The translations under genes and the position numbers were made by a program. A DNA stretch of 29,967 bases from an uncultured Propionibacteriaceae bacterium (GTDB taxonomy: Bacteria > Actinomycetota > Actinomycetes > Propionibacteriales > Propionibacteriaceae), in contig CALKHV010000074.1 of assembly GCA_937988865.1 (NCBI GenBank), forward strand, positions 1-29,967, in the 5' to 3' direction. Positions 16,061-24,300 of this stretch are shown one piece after another. Within the stretch, counting starts at the first letter, position 1. The number at the start of each line of letters is the position of its first letter. The notes below the pieces were generated by a model that searched no databases, was not told the origin of the DNA, and saw only the letters and a list, made by a program, of their open reading frames with translations.

Positions 16061-17097
16061 CCTCGCGTGCCGTGTTGCGGGCCCGGGCGCCCCTGCGGGT
16101 CAGCTTTGCCGGCGGCGGCACCGACGTCGCACCGTTCCCCGCGATGGAGGGCGGCGTCGTCCTCTCATCGACCATCAACCGCTACGCGTACGCGACCCTG
16201 CGCCCCCGCGACGACGGCAACGTCACGGTGCGCTCCCTCGACTACGGCGAGTCGGTCGACTTCGGTGTCGACGACCCGGTCGTGTTCGACGGTCGTCTCG
16301 ACCTGCCCAAGGCCGCGATCGCCCGGGTCCGCCTGCTGCACGACGCACTCCCCTCCTCCGGCTTCGACCTGTTCCTGCACACCAATGCGCCACCGGGCTC
16401 GGGCCTGGGGTCCTCCAGCGCCGTGGTGGTCAACGTCCTTGCCCTGGTGGCCCGGCACTGCGGCATGGACCTCACACCCCACGAGCTGGCGGAGGCCGCC
16501 TGTCGCCTCGAACGGGACGACCTCGGCATCCCGGGCGGACTTCAGGACCAGTACGCCGCAGCTTTTGGTGGCTTCAACTTCATGGAGTTCCACGCCGAGC
16601 GGGTCGTCGTCTACCCCCTGCGCGTGGCGGAGGGCACCCTCCACGAGCTCGAGCACAACATGTTGCTCGCCTACATGGGCCAACCCCGGGTCAGTGATCA
16701 CATCATCCAGGACCAGATCTCCCGCTTCACCGGTCACGACGCCGACGCGATCGCCGGCATGAGGGCTCAGAAGGAGATCGCGCACGCGATGAAGGAGGCC
16801 CTGCTGCGCGGCGAGGTGTCCGACTTCGGCGACCTGCTCGGTCAGGCCTGGCGCCAGAAGCAGCGCATGTCCGACCGCATCTCGAACCCGGCCATTGACG
16901 AGGCCGTCGACCTGGCGCTCTCGGCCGGTGCGCTGGGGGCGAAGGTCACCGGAGCAGGCGGGGGTGGGCACCTGGCGCTGGTGTGTGAGTTCGAACGCAA
17001 GCACCTCGTGGCGGAGGCGCTGATCGGCTTGGGTATGACGGTGTCCGAGTTCACCTTCAGCAGGCAGGGCGTCACGACGTGGCGGGTGCCGTCATGA
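16057..17097 (+). CDS. hddA: D-glycero-alpha-D-manno-heptose 7-phosphate kinase (GHMP family)
   Basis: 346-residue cytoplasmic kinase. It phosphorylates C1 of heptose 7-phosphate to the alpha 1,7-bisphosphate, the second step toward GDP-heptose. The three GHMP motifs are visible: FAGGGTD (about 17-23) with the HddA-typical run GGVVLSSTINRYAYATL, the ATP-binding PPGSGLGSSSAVVVN (about 111-125), and the C-terminal TGAGGGGHLALVCE (about 298-311). GIPGGLQDQYAAAFGGFNF is also characteristic of sugar-kinase members of this family. GTG 16057 overlaps the preceding stop (GTGA). Its own stop overlaps the gmhA start (ATGA, 17094-17097). Adjacent gmhA and gmhB make HddA much more likely than a fucokinase-type GHMP kinase. 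Confidence 0.92.
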   Translation: MTSRAVLRARAPLRVSFAGGGTDVAPFPAMEGGVVLSSTINRYAYATLRPRDDGNVTVRSLDYGESVDFGVDDPVVFDGRLDLPKAAIARVRLLHDALPSSGFDLFLHTNAPPGSGLGSSSAVVVNVLALVARHCGMDLTPHELAEAACRLERDDLGIPGGLQDQYAAAFGGFNFMEFHAERVVVYPLRVAEGTLHELEHNMLLAYMGQPRVSDHIIQDQISRFTGHDADAIAGMRAQKEIAHAMKEALLRGEVSDFGDLLGQAWRQKQRMSDRISNPAIDEAVDLALSAGALGAKVTGAGGGGHLALVCEFERKHLVAEALIGLGMTVSEFTFSRQGVTTWRVPS

Positions 17098-17696
17098 CGA
17101 CGACGCCCGACCCGGCTGTGGTGGCGGCGCTCCACGGCCGAGCCCTCACTGCGTGGGCGGAGATGATGCCGAAACTGCACGAGCAGTCTCTCGTGGCCGG
17201 CGTCGACGCCGCAGGTCGGGTGATCTTCGAGGCACTTGCCGATGGTCACAAGTTGCTCATCCTCGGCAACGGTGGCAGCGCGGCGATGTCCAGCCACGTG
17301 GCTGCTGAGTTCGCCGGCAAGTGCGTCCTGGACCGCGAGCCGCTGCCGGCCATCAGCCTGGCCGAGTCGTCCACCGTGATCACCGCCCTGGGCAACGACT
17401 ACGGGTTCGACGAGGTCTTCGCTCGAGGCGTGCGAGCGCACGGTTGCCCCGGCGACGTGCTCCTGGCGATGTCGACGAGCGGCACGTCACCCAACGTAGT
17501 CGCAGCGCTCGAGGTCGCCAGGGATCGGGGTCTGCACACGATCCTGCTCACCGGAGAGTCCGGCGTCACCGACGGATCGGCAGACCACGTGCTGCGCGCC
17601 CCGTCCAGCTACACGCCGCGTATCCAGGAGGTCCACCTCATGTGGTCGCACGCATGGTGCGAGGGAGTGGACACCGCATGGGTGGGGCGGGGCTGA
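17094..17696 (+). CDS. gmhA: Sedoheptulose-7-phosphate isomerase (phosphoheptose isomerase)
   Basis: 200-residue SIS-domain isomerase converting sedoheptulose 7-phosphate to D-glycero-D-manno-heptose 7-phosphate, the entry step of heptose synthesis. Motifs: ILGNGGSAAMSSHVAAEFAG (about 56-75), including Glu72 at the position of E. coli catalytic Glu65; LGNDYGFDEVFARG; LLAMSTSGTSPNVVAAL; and RIQEVHLMWSH, whose His (about 181) aligns with catalytic His180. A zinc ligand set is plausible but not separately assigned. ATG 17094 is preferred over GTG 17079 because it forms an ATGA overlap with the hddA stop, matching neighbouring junctions. It overlaps gmhB by 19 bases. Confidence 0.95.
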   Translation: MTTTPDPAVVAALHGRALTAWAEMMPKLHEQSLVAGVDAAGRVIFEALADGHKLLILGNGGSAAMSSHVAAEFAGKCVLDREPLPAISLAESSTVITALGNDYGFDEVFARGVRAHGCPGDVLLAMSTSGTSPNVVAALEVARDRGLHTILLTGESGVTDGSADHVLRAPSSYTPRIQEVHLMWSHAWCEGVDTAWVGRG

Positions 17697-18217
17697 CACG
17701 GCCAGCACGGTCCGCGCCGTGGGACATCGTCTTTCTCGATCGGGACGGCACGATCAACGTCCATGGACCGGGGTACGTCAGCGACCCTGATGACCTCAAG
17801 CTTCTGCCGGGAGCTGCACAAGCCGTCGCTCGACTGAACGAGAGCGGATGCCGGGTGGTCGTCGTGACGAATCAGCGGGGTCTCGCGACTGGTGCCCTGA
17901 CGTGGGAGCAGTGGACGTCGGTCATGGGGCGGCTGCGTGACCTGCTCGCTGCCGAGGGTGCCCACGTCGATGCCGTGGAGATGTGTCCGCACCAGCACGG
18001 TGAGTGCGCCTGTCGAAAGCCTGCTCCCGGCATGTTCCTCCATGCCCTCGCCGACGCACCCTGGGTACGGCCCGAACGCTGCGCGATGATCGGCGACATG
18101 CCGTCGGACGTCGCCCCTGCGCATGCCCTGGGGATGACGACACTCCTGCTCGGTCACGACGCGCCCACGCTGGCCGACGCGGTGGACGCCCTGCTCGACG
18201 GGTCCCTCGGGCAATGA
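17678..18217 (+). CDS. gmhB: D-glycero-D-manno-heptose 1,7-bisphosphate 7-phosphatase (HAD family)
   Basis: 179 residues. HAD-IIIA phosphatase removing the C7 phosphate to leave heptose 1-phosphate for guanylyl transfer. The catalytic Asp pair is in VFLDRDGTIN (Asp21 nucleophile, Asp23 acid/base), followed by GYVSDPDDLKLLPGAAQAVA and VVVVTNQRGLATG. A compact zinc loop CPHQHGECACRKPAPGM (about 103-119) supplies Cys/His ligands and is shorter than in E. coli GmhB. MIGDMPSDV (about 140) is the C-terminal HAD motif. ATG 17678 lies inside gmhA, with GAGGGAG about ten bases before it. The stop overlaps the next start (ATGA, 18214-18217). The HisB-type phosphatase is the nearest alternative but does not fit the neighbours. 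Confidence 0.93.
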   Translation: MGGAGLTRPARSAPWDIVFLDRDGTINVHGPGYVSDPDDLKLLPGAAQAVARLNESGCRVVVVTNQRGLATGALTWEQWTSVMGRLRDLLAAEGAHVDAVEMCPHQHGECACRKPAPGMFLHALADAPWVRPERCAMIGDMPSDVAPAHALGMTTLLLGHDAPTLADAVDALLDGSLGQ

Positions 18218-19920
18218 GGGTGCGGCAGCCAGCCACCGTCGTCCCCTACACAGTGGCGGCACTGGTCTCGTTCATCGTCCTCGGGCCGGCGCTCGGCCGG
18301 GGAGTGGTGCTCGCGTACGACCTGGCGTGGTCACCGGACCCTCGGTTCACCCCCTTCGCTCTCGGCTCTGACGGGTCCGTGCCCCGGGCCGTCCCGAGCG
18401 ATGCCGTGGCGATCGCCCTCGGCCACGTCCTCGGAGCGGGACTGGCCCAGGGCGTCGTTCTCTTCGCGACCCTGGTGCTGGCCGGGGTCGGCGCGGCGAG
18501 GCTGGCTGCCCTGATCGCGCCGGACCTCGCTCTCGGTGCCCGCCTGGTGGCCGTCGTCGCCGCCATCTGGAACCCGTTCGTCCTCGAGCGGTTGGTCATC
18601 GGGCACTGGACGGTGCTGTTGGCGTATGCCGCGGTGCCCCACCTGCTGGTGTCGTGCGCGGCGGTCAGGCGGGACCTGAGGCCCGCCTGGTCTCCGGCAG
18701 TCGGCGTGGCGGCCTGCGGTGTCGGGGGGGCCAACGCGCTGGTCATCGCGGCCCTTGCCGTGCTCGTCGTGCTGGCCGTGCCGCGCACCCGGTGGAAGGC
18801 CCTCGCCTACGCGGCCGGGGCCACGGTGGCGGTCTCGCTCGTGTGGGCGCTCCCCGCACTGGTGTCCGGGGTGTCGTCCGCGCCCGCGGGGGTCGGTGCG
18901 TTCGCGGCCACGGCCGACACGCCCCTCGGCGTGCTCGCCTCCGTGGCCACTGGTGGGGGCCTGTGGAATCCCGCCACCCACCCGGCGGAGCGTTCGTCCG
19001 TGCTCGTCGCCGCTGGCGCGCTCCTGCTCGCAGTGGCATCGGTCACCGTCGCTGTGCGAGCGGCCAGGGCGGCGGGCCTGCTCGCCCTCGCCGCCCCTGC
19101 TGTGGTCGGCCTCGTGCTGGCCTTCCTCAGTGCGGTGGACCCGTTCGGACTCTGGAGCGCCGTCGTCCTCCACCTCCCGGGGGCTGGCATCCTGCGCGAT
19201 GCACACAAGCTCATCGCGCCGTGGGTTGCCTTCAGTGCGGCCGGGATGGGCGTCCTGGCCCGCGACGTGCAGGTCCGGGGGGCTGGTCCGGTTCTCGCAG
19301 TCGTCCTGGCCGCGTTGCCCTGTGCGCTCCTACCGTCGCTGGCCTGGGGAGTCGGGGGTCGAGTCAGTGCCGTCGAGGTCCCCACCGACCTGAGGTCGAC
19401 CACGGCGGCGCTGTCCGAGGCCGGCGAGGGTGCGGTCGGTCTCCTACCGTGGTCGCAGTACCGCAGATATGACTGGAACGAGCGCCGGGTCTCGCTCACT
19501 CTGGTTCCGCGTATGGTCGATCACCCGGTGCTGTTCGACGACTCGCTTCCGCTTCAGGACCTGTCGGTGCCCGGTGAGAATCCCGCTGCCCGCCGCGTCA
19601 CGGAGCGAATCGACCAGGGGGTGGATCCGGTGCAGGCGCTCGCGGCGGAGGGCGTGCGGTGGGTCGTGATCGAAAAGCGCAGCGGGCTGTCCGCGGAGGG
19701 CGACCTCGCGGCCCTGCCCACGGGTGCGACCGTCGTCCGGGACGGGCCGAGCGTCACCGTCGTGGAGCTGAGCGCAGGTCAGAGCCCTGCGTCGGGTTTG
19801 AGTCGGATCGGTCTCCTCGGGTGGTCCGTGACCTGCCTGACCTGGCTGACGGCCGCGGCGTGTCTCACGCGGGATTCGTACCTGAGGCGACGTGACCGGC
19901 TGGTAAGGTCGCGCTCATGA
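18214..19920 (+). CDS. GT-C-like polytopic membrane protein (Rv0226c-like), related to the AftD core
   Basis: 568 residues with about eleven hydrophobic helices, then a C-terminal extracytoplasmic part (about 390-530) and a closing helix near 535-555. The first external loop AYDLAWSPDPRFTPFALGSD is acidic/aromatic, as in GT-C transferases that use polyprenyl-phosphate sugars. ILRDAHKLIAPWV (about 326-338) parallels PLRNVHKADLLI of the AftD at 21322 and AFRTTNKVGAVL of the AftD-like protein at 5919, so all three probably share a fold. Length and neighbours match mycobacterial Rv0226c as I recall it. Start ATG 18214 sits in the gmhB stop (ATGA); the longer in-frame extension re-reads gmhB. Transfer activity is inferred, not shown. 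Confidence 0.8.
   Translation: MRVRQPATVVPYTVAALVSFIVLGPALGRGVVLAYDLAWSPDPRFTPFALGSDGSVPRAVPSDAVAIALGHVLGAGLAQGVVLFATLVLAGVGAARLAALIAPDLALGARLVAVVAAIWNPFVLERLVIGHWTVLLAYAAVPHLLVSCAAVRRDLRPAWSPAVGVAACGVGGANALVIAALAVLVVLAVPRTRWKALAYAAGATVAVSLVWALPALVSGVSSAPAGVGAFAATADTPLGVLASVATGGGLWNPATHPAERSSVLVAAGALLLAVASVTVAVRAARAAGLLALAAPAVVGLVLAFLSAVDPFGLWSAVVLHLPGAGILRDAHKLIAPWVAFSAAGMGVLARDVQVRGAGPVLAVVLAALPCALLPSLAWGVGGRVSAVEVPTDLRSTTAALSEAGEGAVGLLPWSQYRRYDWNERRVSLTLVPRMVDHPVLFDDSLPLQDLSVPGENPAARRVTERIDQGVDPVQALAAEGVRWVVIEKRSGLSAEGDLAALPTGATVVRDGPSVTVVELSAGQSPASGLSRIGLLGWSVTCLTWLTAAACLTRDSYLRRRDRLVRSRS
19904..19909 (+). promoter_or_regulatory. Internal -10 box (TAAGGT) before the microprotein
   Basis: TAAGGT lies within the last codons of the GT-C gene and ends seven bases before ATG 19917, the spacing expected for a leaderless transcript. 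The ten bases TGGTAAGGTC recur exactly at 27514-27523 before the DUF3068 gene. The microprotein may thus be made both from the operon and independently. Confidence 0.45.
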
Positions 19921-20063
19921 CATCTCCTGTTGGGGCCATCGCGTCCGTGGTCGGCGGGATCATCCTCGCCCTGTTCGCCGTCATCGGCGGAGTCGGTGCC
20001 GTCAGTTCCAGCCCCAACGCGGCATCGGCTTCCGAGGAGATCGTCCGCTACGACGCCCCCTGA
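19917..20063 (+). CDS. 48-residue single-helix microprotein, DUF2613-like
   Basis: ATG 19917 overlaps the stop of the GT-C gene (ATGA) and the frame runs 48 codons to TGA at 20061-20063. One hydrophobic helix (about residues 7-29, VGAIASVVGGIILALFAVIG) is followed by a short Ser/Ala-rich external tail ending EEIVRYDAP. Size, helix position and tail resemble DUF2613 small actinobacterial membrane/secreted proteins; the mycobacterial member Rv0236A sits beside aftD (Rv0236c). Here it sits next to an AftD-related GT-C gene and near two AftD homologues, supporting a conserved partnership. Function unknown; a small membrane subunit of a glycosyltransferase is one possibility. It ends seven bases before the convergent GT4 gene. 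Confidence 0.72.
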   Translation: MTSPVGAIASVVGGIILALFAVIGGVGAVSSSPNAASASEEIVRYDAP

Positions 20064-20070
20064 TCGGGCG

Positions 20071-21180
20071 TCACCCTCCGGCCTCGCGAACAAGCAGGTC
20101 CTCCCAGGACTGCACGCAGTCCTGCCACCGGAAGCGGGCCACCCACTGTCGGACGGCATCCGACATCCGGGTGCGGAGTGCGTGATCGGTGAGCAGTTCT
20201 GCCACGGAGTCTGCGTACTCACGCACCCCTTCTCCGTCGGCGTGGTCGACGAGGAGCCCGGTCTCTGCGTGACGGATCGAGTCCGCAGTGCCGCCAGCCT
20301 CGCGAAAGGCAACCGTGGGGGTGCCGTGCACCCCGGCCTCGACGACGACCAGCCCCCAGCCCTCCTTCAGGCTCGGCATCGCATGGACCCACGCCTGGGC
20401 GAGGAGACGGTGCTTCTCCCCTTCGGAGACGTGACCGTGGAACGTCACCATGTCCTCGATCCCCAGCCTTGCCGCGTGCTCTCGCAGCATCGGGTCCCAC
20501 CATCCTGAACCGACCACGTCCAGGTGCAGGGTGGGGAACCGGGAACGCAGCCTCGCCACGGCATCCAAGGCGATCTCCACGCGCTTCTGGGGCACGAGCC
20601 GTCCCAGGACGAGGATCCGCGGCGTGACTGACCGCTCGTGGCTGTCGTCCGCCGTCGCGTCCGTGCCGTTGTGGATGACCGTGATGCGGTCGGCGTCGAC
20701 CCCGAGGTCGATGAGCTCTCGACGCGTCGACTGGCTCACGGTGACGTACGTCGAGCGGCGATAGGCCGCCGGCGCGACCTGTGACTCCAGCCACCAGCCG
20801 AACCGCGCGCTCCGCGGCCCGAACACCAGGGGCCACTGCTCACGATGAACGTGGTGCACCAGGTTGACCACCGGTTTCGAGGTGACCAGCGTCGAGAGGT
20901 AGGGGACGCCGTTCTGGACGTCCACGACGACGTCGTGGCCGGCCTGGCTGCGCCCCAGCACCGCGCGGGGGTAGATCGAGTAGTGACCGCCCCGCCGCAC
21001 GTAGTGGACTCCCGCGACGGTTTCGTCGGGTAGTGCGCCGGGATACGCGGCGGTCCGGAACGTCACCGAATGACCGCGAGCGGCCAGTCCTTCGGCGACC
21101 GTCACGAGGTACCTCTCGGCGCCGCCGGCCTCGGGGTGGTTCTGGTCTCGCCAGTTCAGCAGCAGAACGTGCAGCGACAT
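20071..21180 (-). CDS. Family 4 glycosyltransferase (copy B)
   Basis: 369-residue GT-B enzyme, full-length paralogue of the gene at 13237. Shared landmarks: LLNWRDQNHPEAGGAERYLV at the N-terminus, VVVDVQNGVPYLSTLV, VNLVHHVHREQWPLVFGP, the donor-half start ILVLGRLVPQKRVEIALDAV, LDVVGSGWWDPMLREHAA and the EX7E stretch KEGWGLVVVEAGVHGTPTVA. It is soluble and probably membrane-associated. ATG 21180 has GAGGA about five bases upstream. It diverges from the leader/AftD unit at 21239. Retaining transfer from a GDP- or UDP-sugar to a lipid-linked acceptor is inferred from the family; the specific sugar is not readable from the sequence. Confidence 0.9.
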   Translation of the reverse strand: MSLHVLLLNWRDQNHPEAGGAERYLVTVAEGLAARGHSVTFRTAAYPGALPDETVAGVHYVRRGGHYSIYPRAVLGRSQAGHDVVVDVQNGVPYLSTLVTSKPVVNLVHHVHREQWPLVFGPRSARFGWWLESQVAPAAYRRSTYVTVSQSTRRELIDLGVDADRITVIHNGTDATADDSHERSVTPRILVLGRLVPQKRVEIALDAVARLRSRFPTLHLDVVGSGWWDPMLREHAARLGIEDMVTFHGHVSEGEKHRLLAQAWVHAMPSLKEGWGLVVVEAGVHGTPTVAFREAGGTADSIRHAETGLLVDHADGEGVREYADSVAELLTDHALRTRMSDAVRQWVARFRWQDCVQSWEDLLVREAGG

Positions 21181-21226
21181 TCGTCCTCGTAGCGGTGGTC
21201 TGGCGGTTGGTGTGAACCCGGATGGT

Positions 21227-21232
21227 TACCAT
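21227..21232 (+). promoter_or_regulatory. -10 box (TACCAT) of the leader/AftD transcript
   Basis: TACCAT fits TANNNT and ends six bases before GTG 21239, placing transcription start on that GTG. A TTG-containing -35 candidate near 21205-21212 is poorly spaced. The box sits in a near-palindrome (ATGGTTACCAT, 21222-21232). Confidence 0.5.
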
Positions 21233-21238
21233 GCCCGG

Positions 21239-21325
21239 GTGCGTTCCGAGCAAAGGCGAAGGTACCTCACCGGTGTCCGTCGGCGGAGGCACTCCGGCCT
21301 CGCACGCACGTCTGGACCTCGATGA
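21239..21325 (+). CDS. Possible 28-residue Arg-rich leaderless leader ORF before aftD
   Basis: GTG 21239 lies at the predicted transcription start downstream of TACCAT. The frame has 28 sense codons and its TGA (21323-21325) overlaps the aftD ATG as ATGA. Ten of 28 residues are Arg, in runs of three (residues 6-8) and four (14-17). Three of the Arg codons are AGG and two are CGA, both scarce in the surrounding genes, which favour CGC/CGG/CGT. aftD itself has only a weak ribosome-binding site. This looks like a translated leader able to gate aftD translation through ribosome speed on Arg codons, but expression is unproven and the peptide has no known family. Confidence 0.42.
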   Translation: MRSEQRRRYLTGVRRRRHSGLARTSGPR

Positions 21326-24300
21326 CGACCCCTGCCCGCCCCACTGCCGACGGCCGGCGGTGGCGCACCCTGGCCGGGCTCCTCGTCGTGTGGAGCGTGG
21401 CGTGGTCGGTCCAGCAGGACACGATCGTCGGGGACACCAAGATCGACCTCTACCTCGACCCTTGGGGCTTCCTGGCTCGCTCGCTGCACGTCTGGGACCC
21501 GCAGGTGACGTGGGGCGGGCTGCAGAACCAGGCTTACGGGTACCTGTTCCCCATGGGGCCGTTCTTCGGCCTCGGCTCCGAGATCCTCCCGATGTGGGTG
21601 GTCCAGCGGTTGTGGTGGATGGCGCTGCTCACCGCAGGCTTCCTGGCGATGATGGGGCTGCTGCGGGTGTTCGGCATTGCCGGGGCCGGGGTGCGGGTGA
21701 TCGCGTCCCTCGCCTACGTCCTGGCGCCCAGGGTCATCGCCACCATCGGAGGACTGTCGTCCGAGGCGCATGCGCAACTGCTCGCGCCGGCAATCCTGCT
21801 CCCGCTCGTGATGATCGACCGCGGCGAGCTGGGGGTGCGTCGGGGGGTGGCGCTCAGTGGTCTGGCGATTCTGTGCTGTGGGGGGGTGAACGCGACGGCG
21901 ACGGCATTCGCGATCCTGCCGTCGGCCGTGTGGCTGCTCACACGCCGCGTCTGGTGGGGGGATTCGCTGACGTGGGGTTGGGGAGTGGCCGTGCTCGGTG
22001 CGACGAGCTGGTGGCTGGTGCCGCTCGTGCTGCTCGGACGGTACTCGCCCCCGTTCCTCGATTGGATCGAGAACGCCCAGACCGTCACGGCGAGGATCAC
22101 CCTGTTCGACGCCTTCCGTGGGACCACCCACTGGCTCGGCCACCTTGTCACCTCCGGCGGTGTGTGGTGGCCGGCTGGCTTCGAGACGGTCTCGTCGCCC
22201 GTGCTCATCCTGGCCACCGCGGCGGTGTCAGCACTCGGGCTGGCCGGGTTCCTGGTGCGCTCGCTCCCGCATCGTCGATTCCTCGTCATCCTGCTCGCGC
22301 TGGGAGTGCTGGTCATCGCACTGCCTCACCAGGGGCCGTTCAGCTCGCCGGTGAGCGGTCAGGTCCAGAGCTTGCTGGACGGCCCGCTGACCCCGCTGCG
22401 CAACGTCCACAAGGCGGACCTGCTCATTCGTCTGCCGCTCGTGGTGGGCCTCGCACATGCCGTGGTTGCCCTGTCGAGGTGGCGACCTCGGCGCCAGTGG
22501 ATGCCGGCCGTGGCGATCGGCGGCGTCGCCCTCACGGTGGTCGGCGCGGCGGCGCCGGGCTTCAGCGGTGCCATCGCGCCACGGGGCTCGTTCACCGAGG
22601 TCGCGCAGCAGTGGCAGGAGGTCGGTCGCTGGCTGGACGACCGCGGCGACGGCAGGGCGCTGATCGTGCCCGCCTCGAGCTTCGGGGAGTACTCCTGGGG
22701 GCGGCCCATGGACGAGCCGCTGCGGTCCCTGACATCGGCCCCCTTCGCAGTCCGGGATGCCGTTCCGCTCACCCCCGCGGGCACGATCCGGCTGCTGGAC
22801 GAGATCGAGAGCCGCCTCCAGACGGGAGACGCCCTCGGTGGCGCCACCTCCACCCTTCGCTCGGCCGGTGTCCGGTACCTGGTGCTGCGCAATGACCTCG
22901 CGGTCGACCAGGCAGGGCAACCTCCGGTTGCGCTGTCGCGTTCCGCCCTGGTCAACACCCCCGACGTCGAGTTCGTCAAGGGTTTCGGGAAGACCGTGCG
23001 CGACGGGTCGGGCGAGCGAGTCTTCCCCGTGGAGGTCTACGCCGTGGTGGGCGACGTCGCCACCAACCTCGAGGTGTGGGACGCCGAAGGCGTGGTGGGG
23101 GCCTCCGGAGCCTCGGAGGACCTCGCCCGACTGGCCGACGCGGGCTTTGGTGGGCGCCCGGTCGTCTTCGACGGCGATCGTCAGGGTGATCTCGTGCCCG
23201 GGTCCCGGGCGCTCACCGACGGGTTCAGGGCAAGGGACCGGTGGTTCGGCGCTCCACGCGGGCAGGACGTCACGAGCGGGCTCGATGCGCGACGAGCGCT
23301 GACGGCATCGGACTACCTGCCGTGGCCCGAGACCCGGTGGCGGTCCCTGGTGGCGTACACGGGCATCCGCGATGTTCGGGCGAGCACCTCGTTGGCTCAG
23401 GACTTCGGGCCCGCGGGGCTGCAACCCGCCCACCGTCCGTACGCAGCAGTGGATGGCACCCCGTCGACGTCCTGGCTGACGGCGTTCGACCCCGACCCGA
23501 CGTGGACGGTGGTGCTGGACGAACCTGCTGATGTTCCGCGCGTGGTGGTGACTCCTGCTCGTGCGGAGCGTTTCGGCAAGGCCTTCGGTGTCGCCACGGA
23601 CGTCACGGTGACCACTGACGCTGGCTCGGTCGACGCTCGGCTGTCTGCCCTCGGTGAGCCGACGACCATCGGGCTTCCACCGGGGAGCACCACCCACGTG
23701 AGTGTGCGGGTGCGCAACACGACGACGGGCAAGCCCTCGGAGGTGGTGACGGGTCTGTCGGAGGTGGCGACCCCGGGGCTGGGACCGGTCGAGACTGTCG
23801 CGACCCCGTCCGCCTCCGTCTCGCCGGCGGAGACCGTGGTCCTCGGTGCCGGGCTCCCCGGACGGGAAGGCTGTGCCCATCTGGCGCGCGAGTTCGTCTG
23901 CTACTCCGGTGTCTTCGTGGCTCCGGAATCCACCGGTCCCCTGGTACGTGAGATGTCGGGTCTGGCCCCGGGGCAGCGGGTCGTCCGCGGCACCCTGGCC
24001 GTCGACCCCGCGACCCCGCCCAAGGACCTCCTCGACGTCCCCGGGGTGGCGGTCACCGCCACCAGCGTGCGCACTCCGGGGGTGACCGGCCTGCCGTCCT
24101 CGATCGTCGACACGGACCCACGAACGGCCTGGAGCCCGGCCGCGGACGACCTCGCGCCCGCGCTGACGATCACCCTCGACCAGCCCGTCGAGATCGAGGG
24201 GGTCAGGGTGCAGTCCCGGTCGCGGTGGTCGCAGGACGAGGCTCCGGTGGTCTCGGTGCGCGTCGACGACACGGTGGTGACACTGAGGGTGCCCGACCAC

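Noticed and set aside
22228..24300. 690-residue minus-strand open frame inside aftD
   Set aside because: His/Arg/Gly-rich composition typical of a reverse-strand shadow in high-GC DNA, with no domain motifs.
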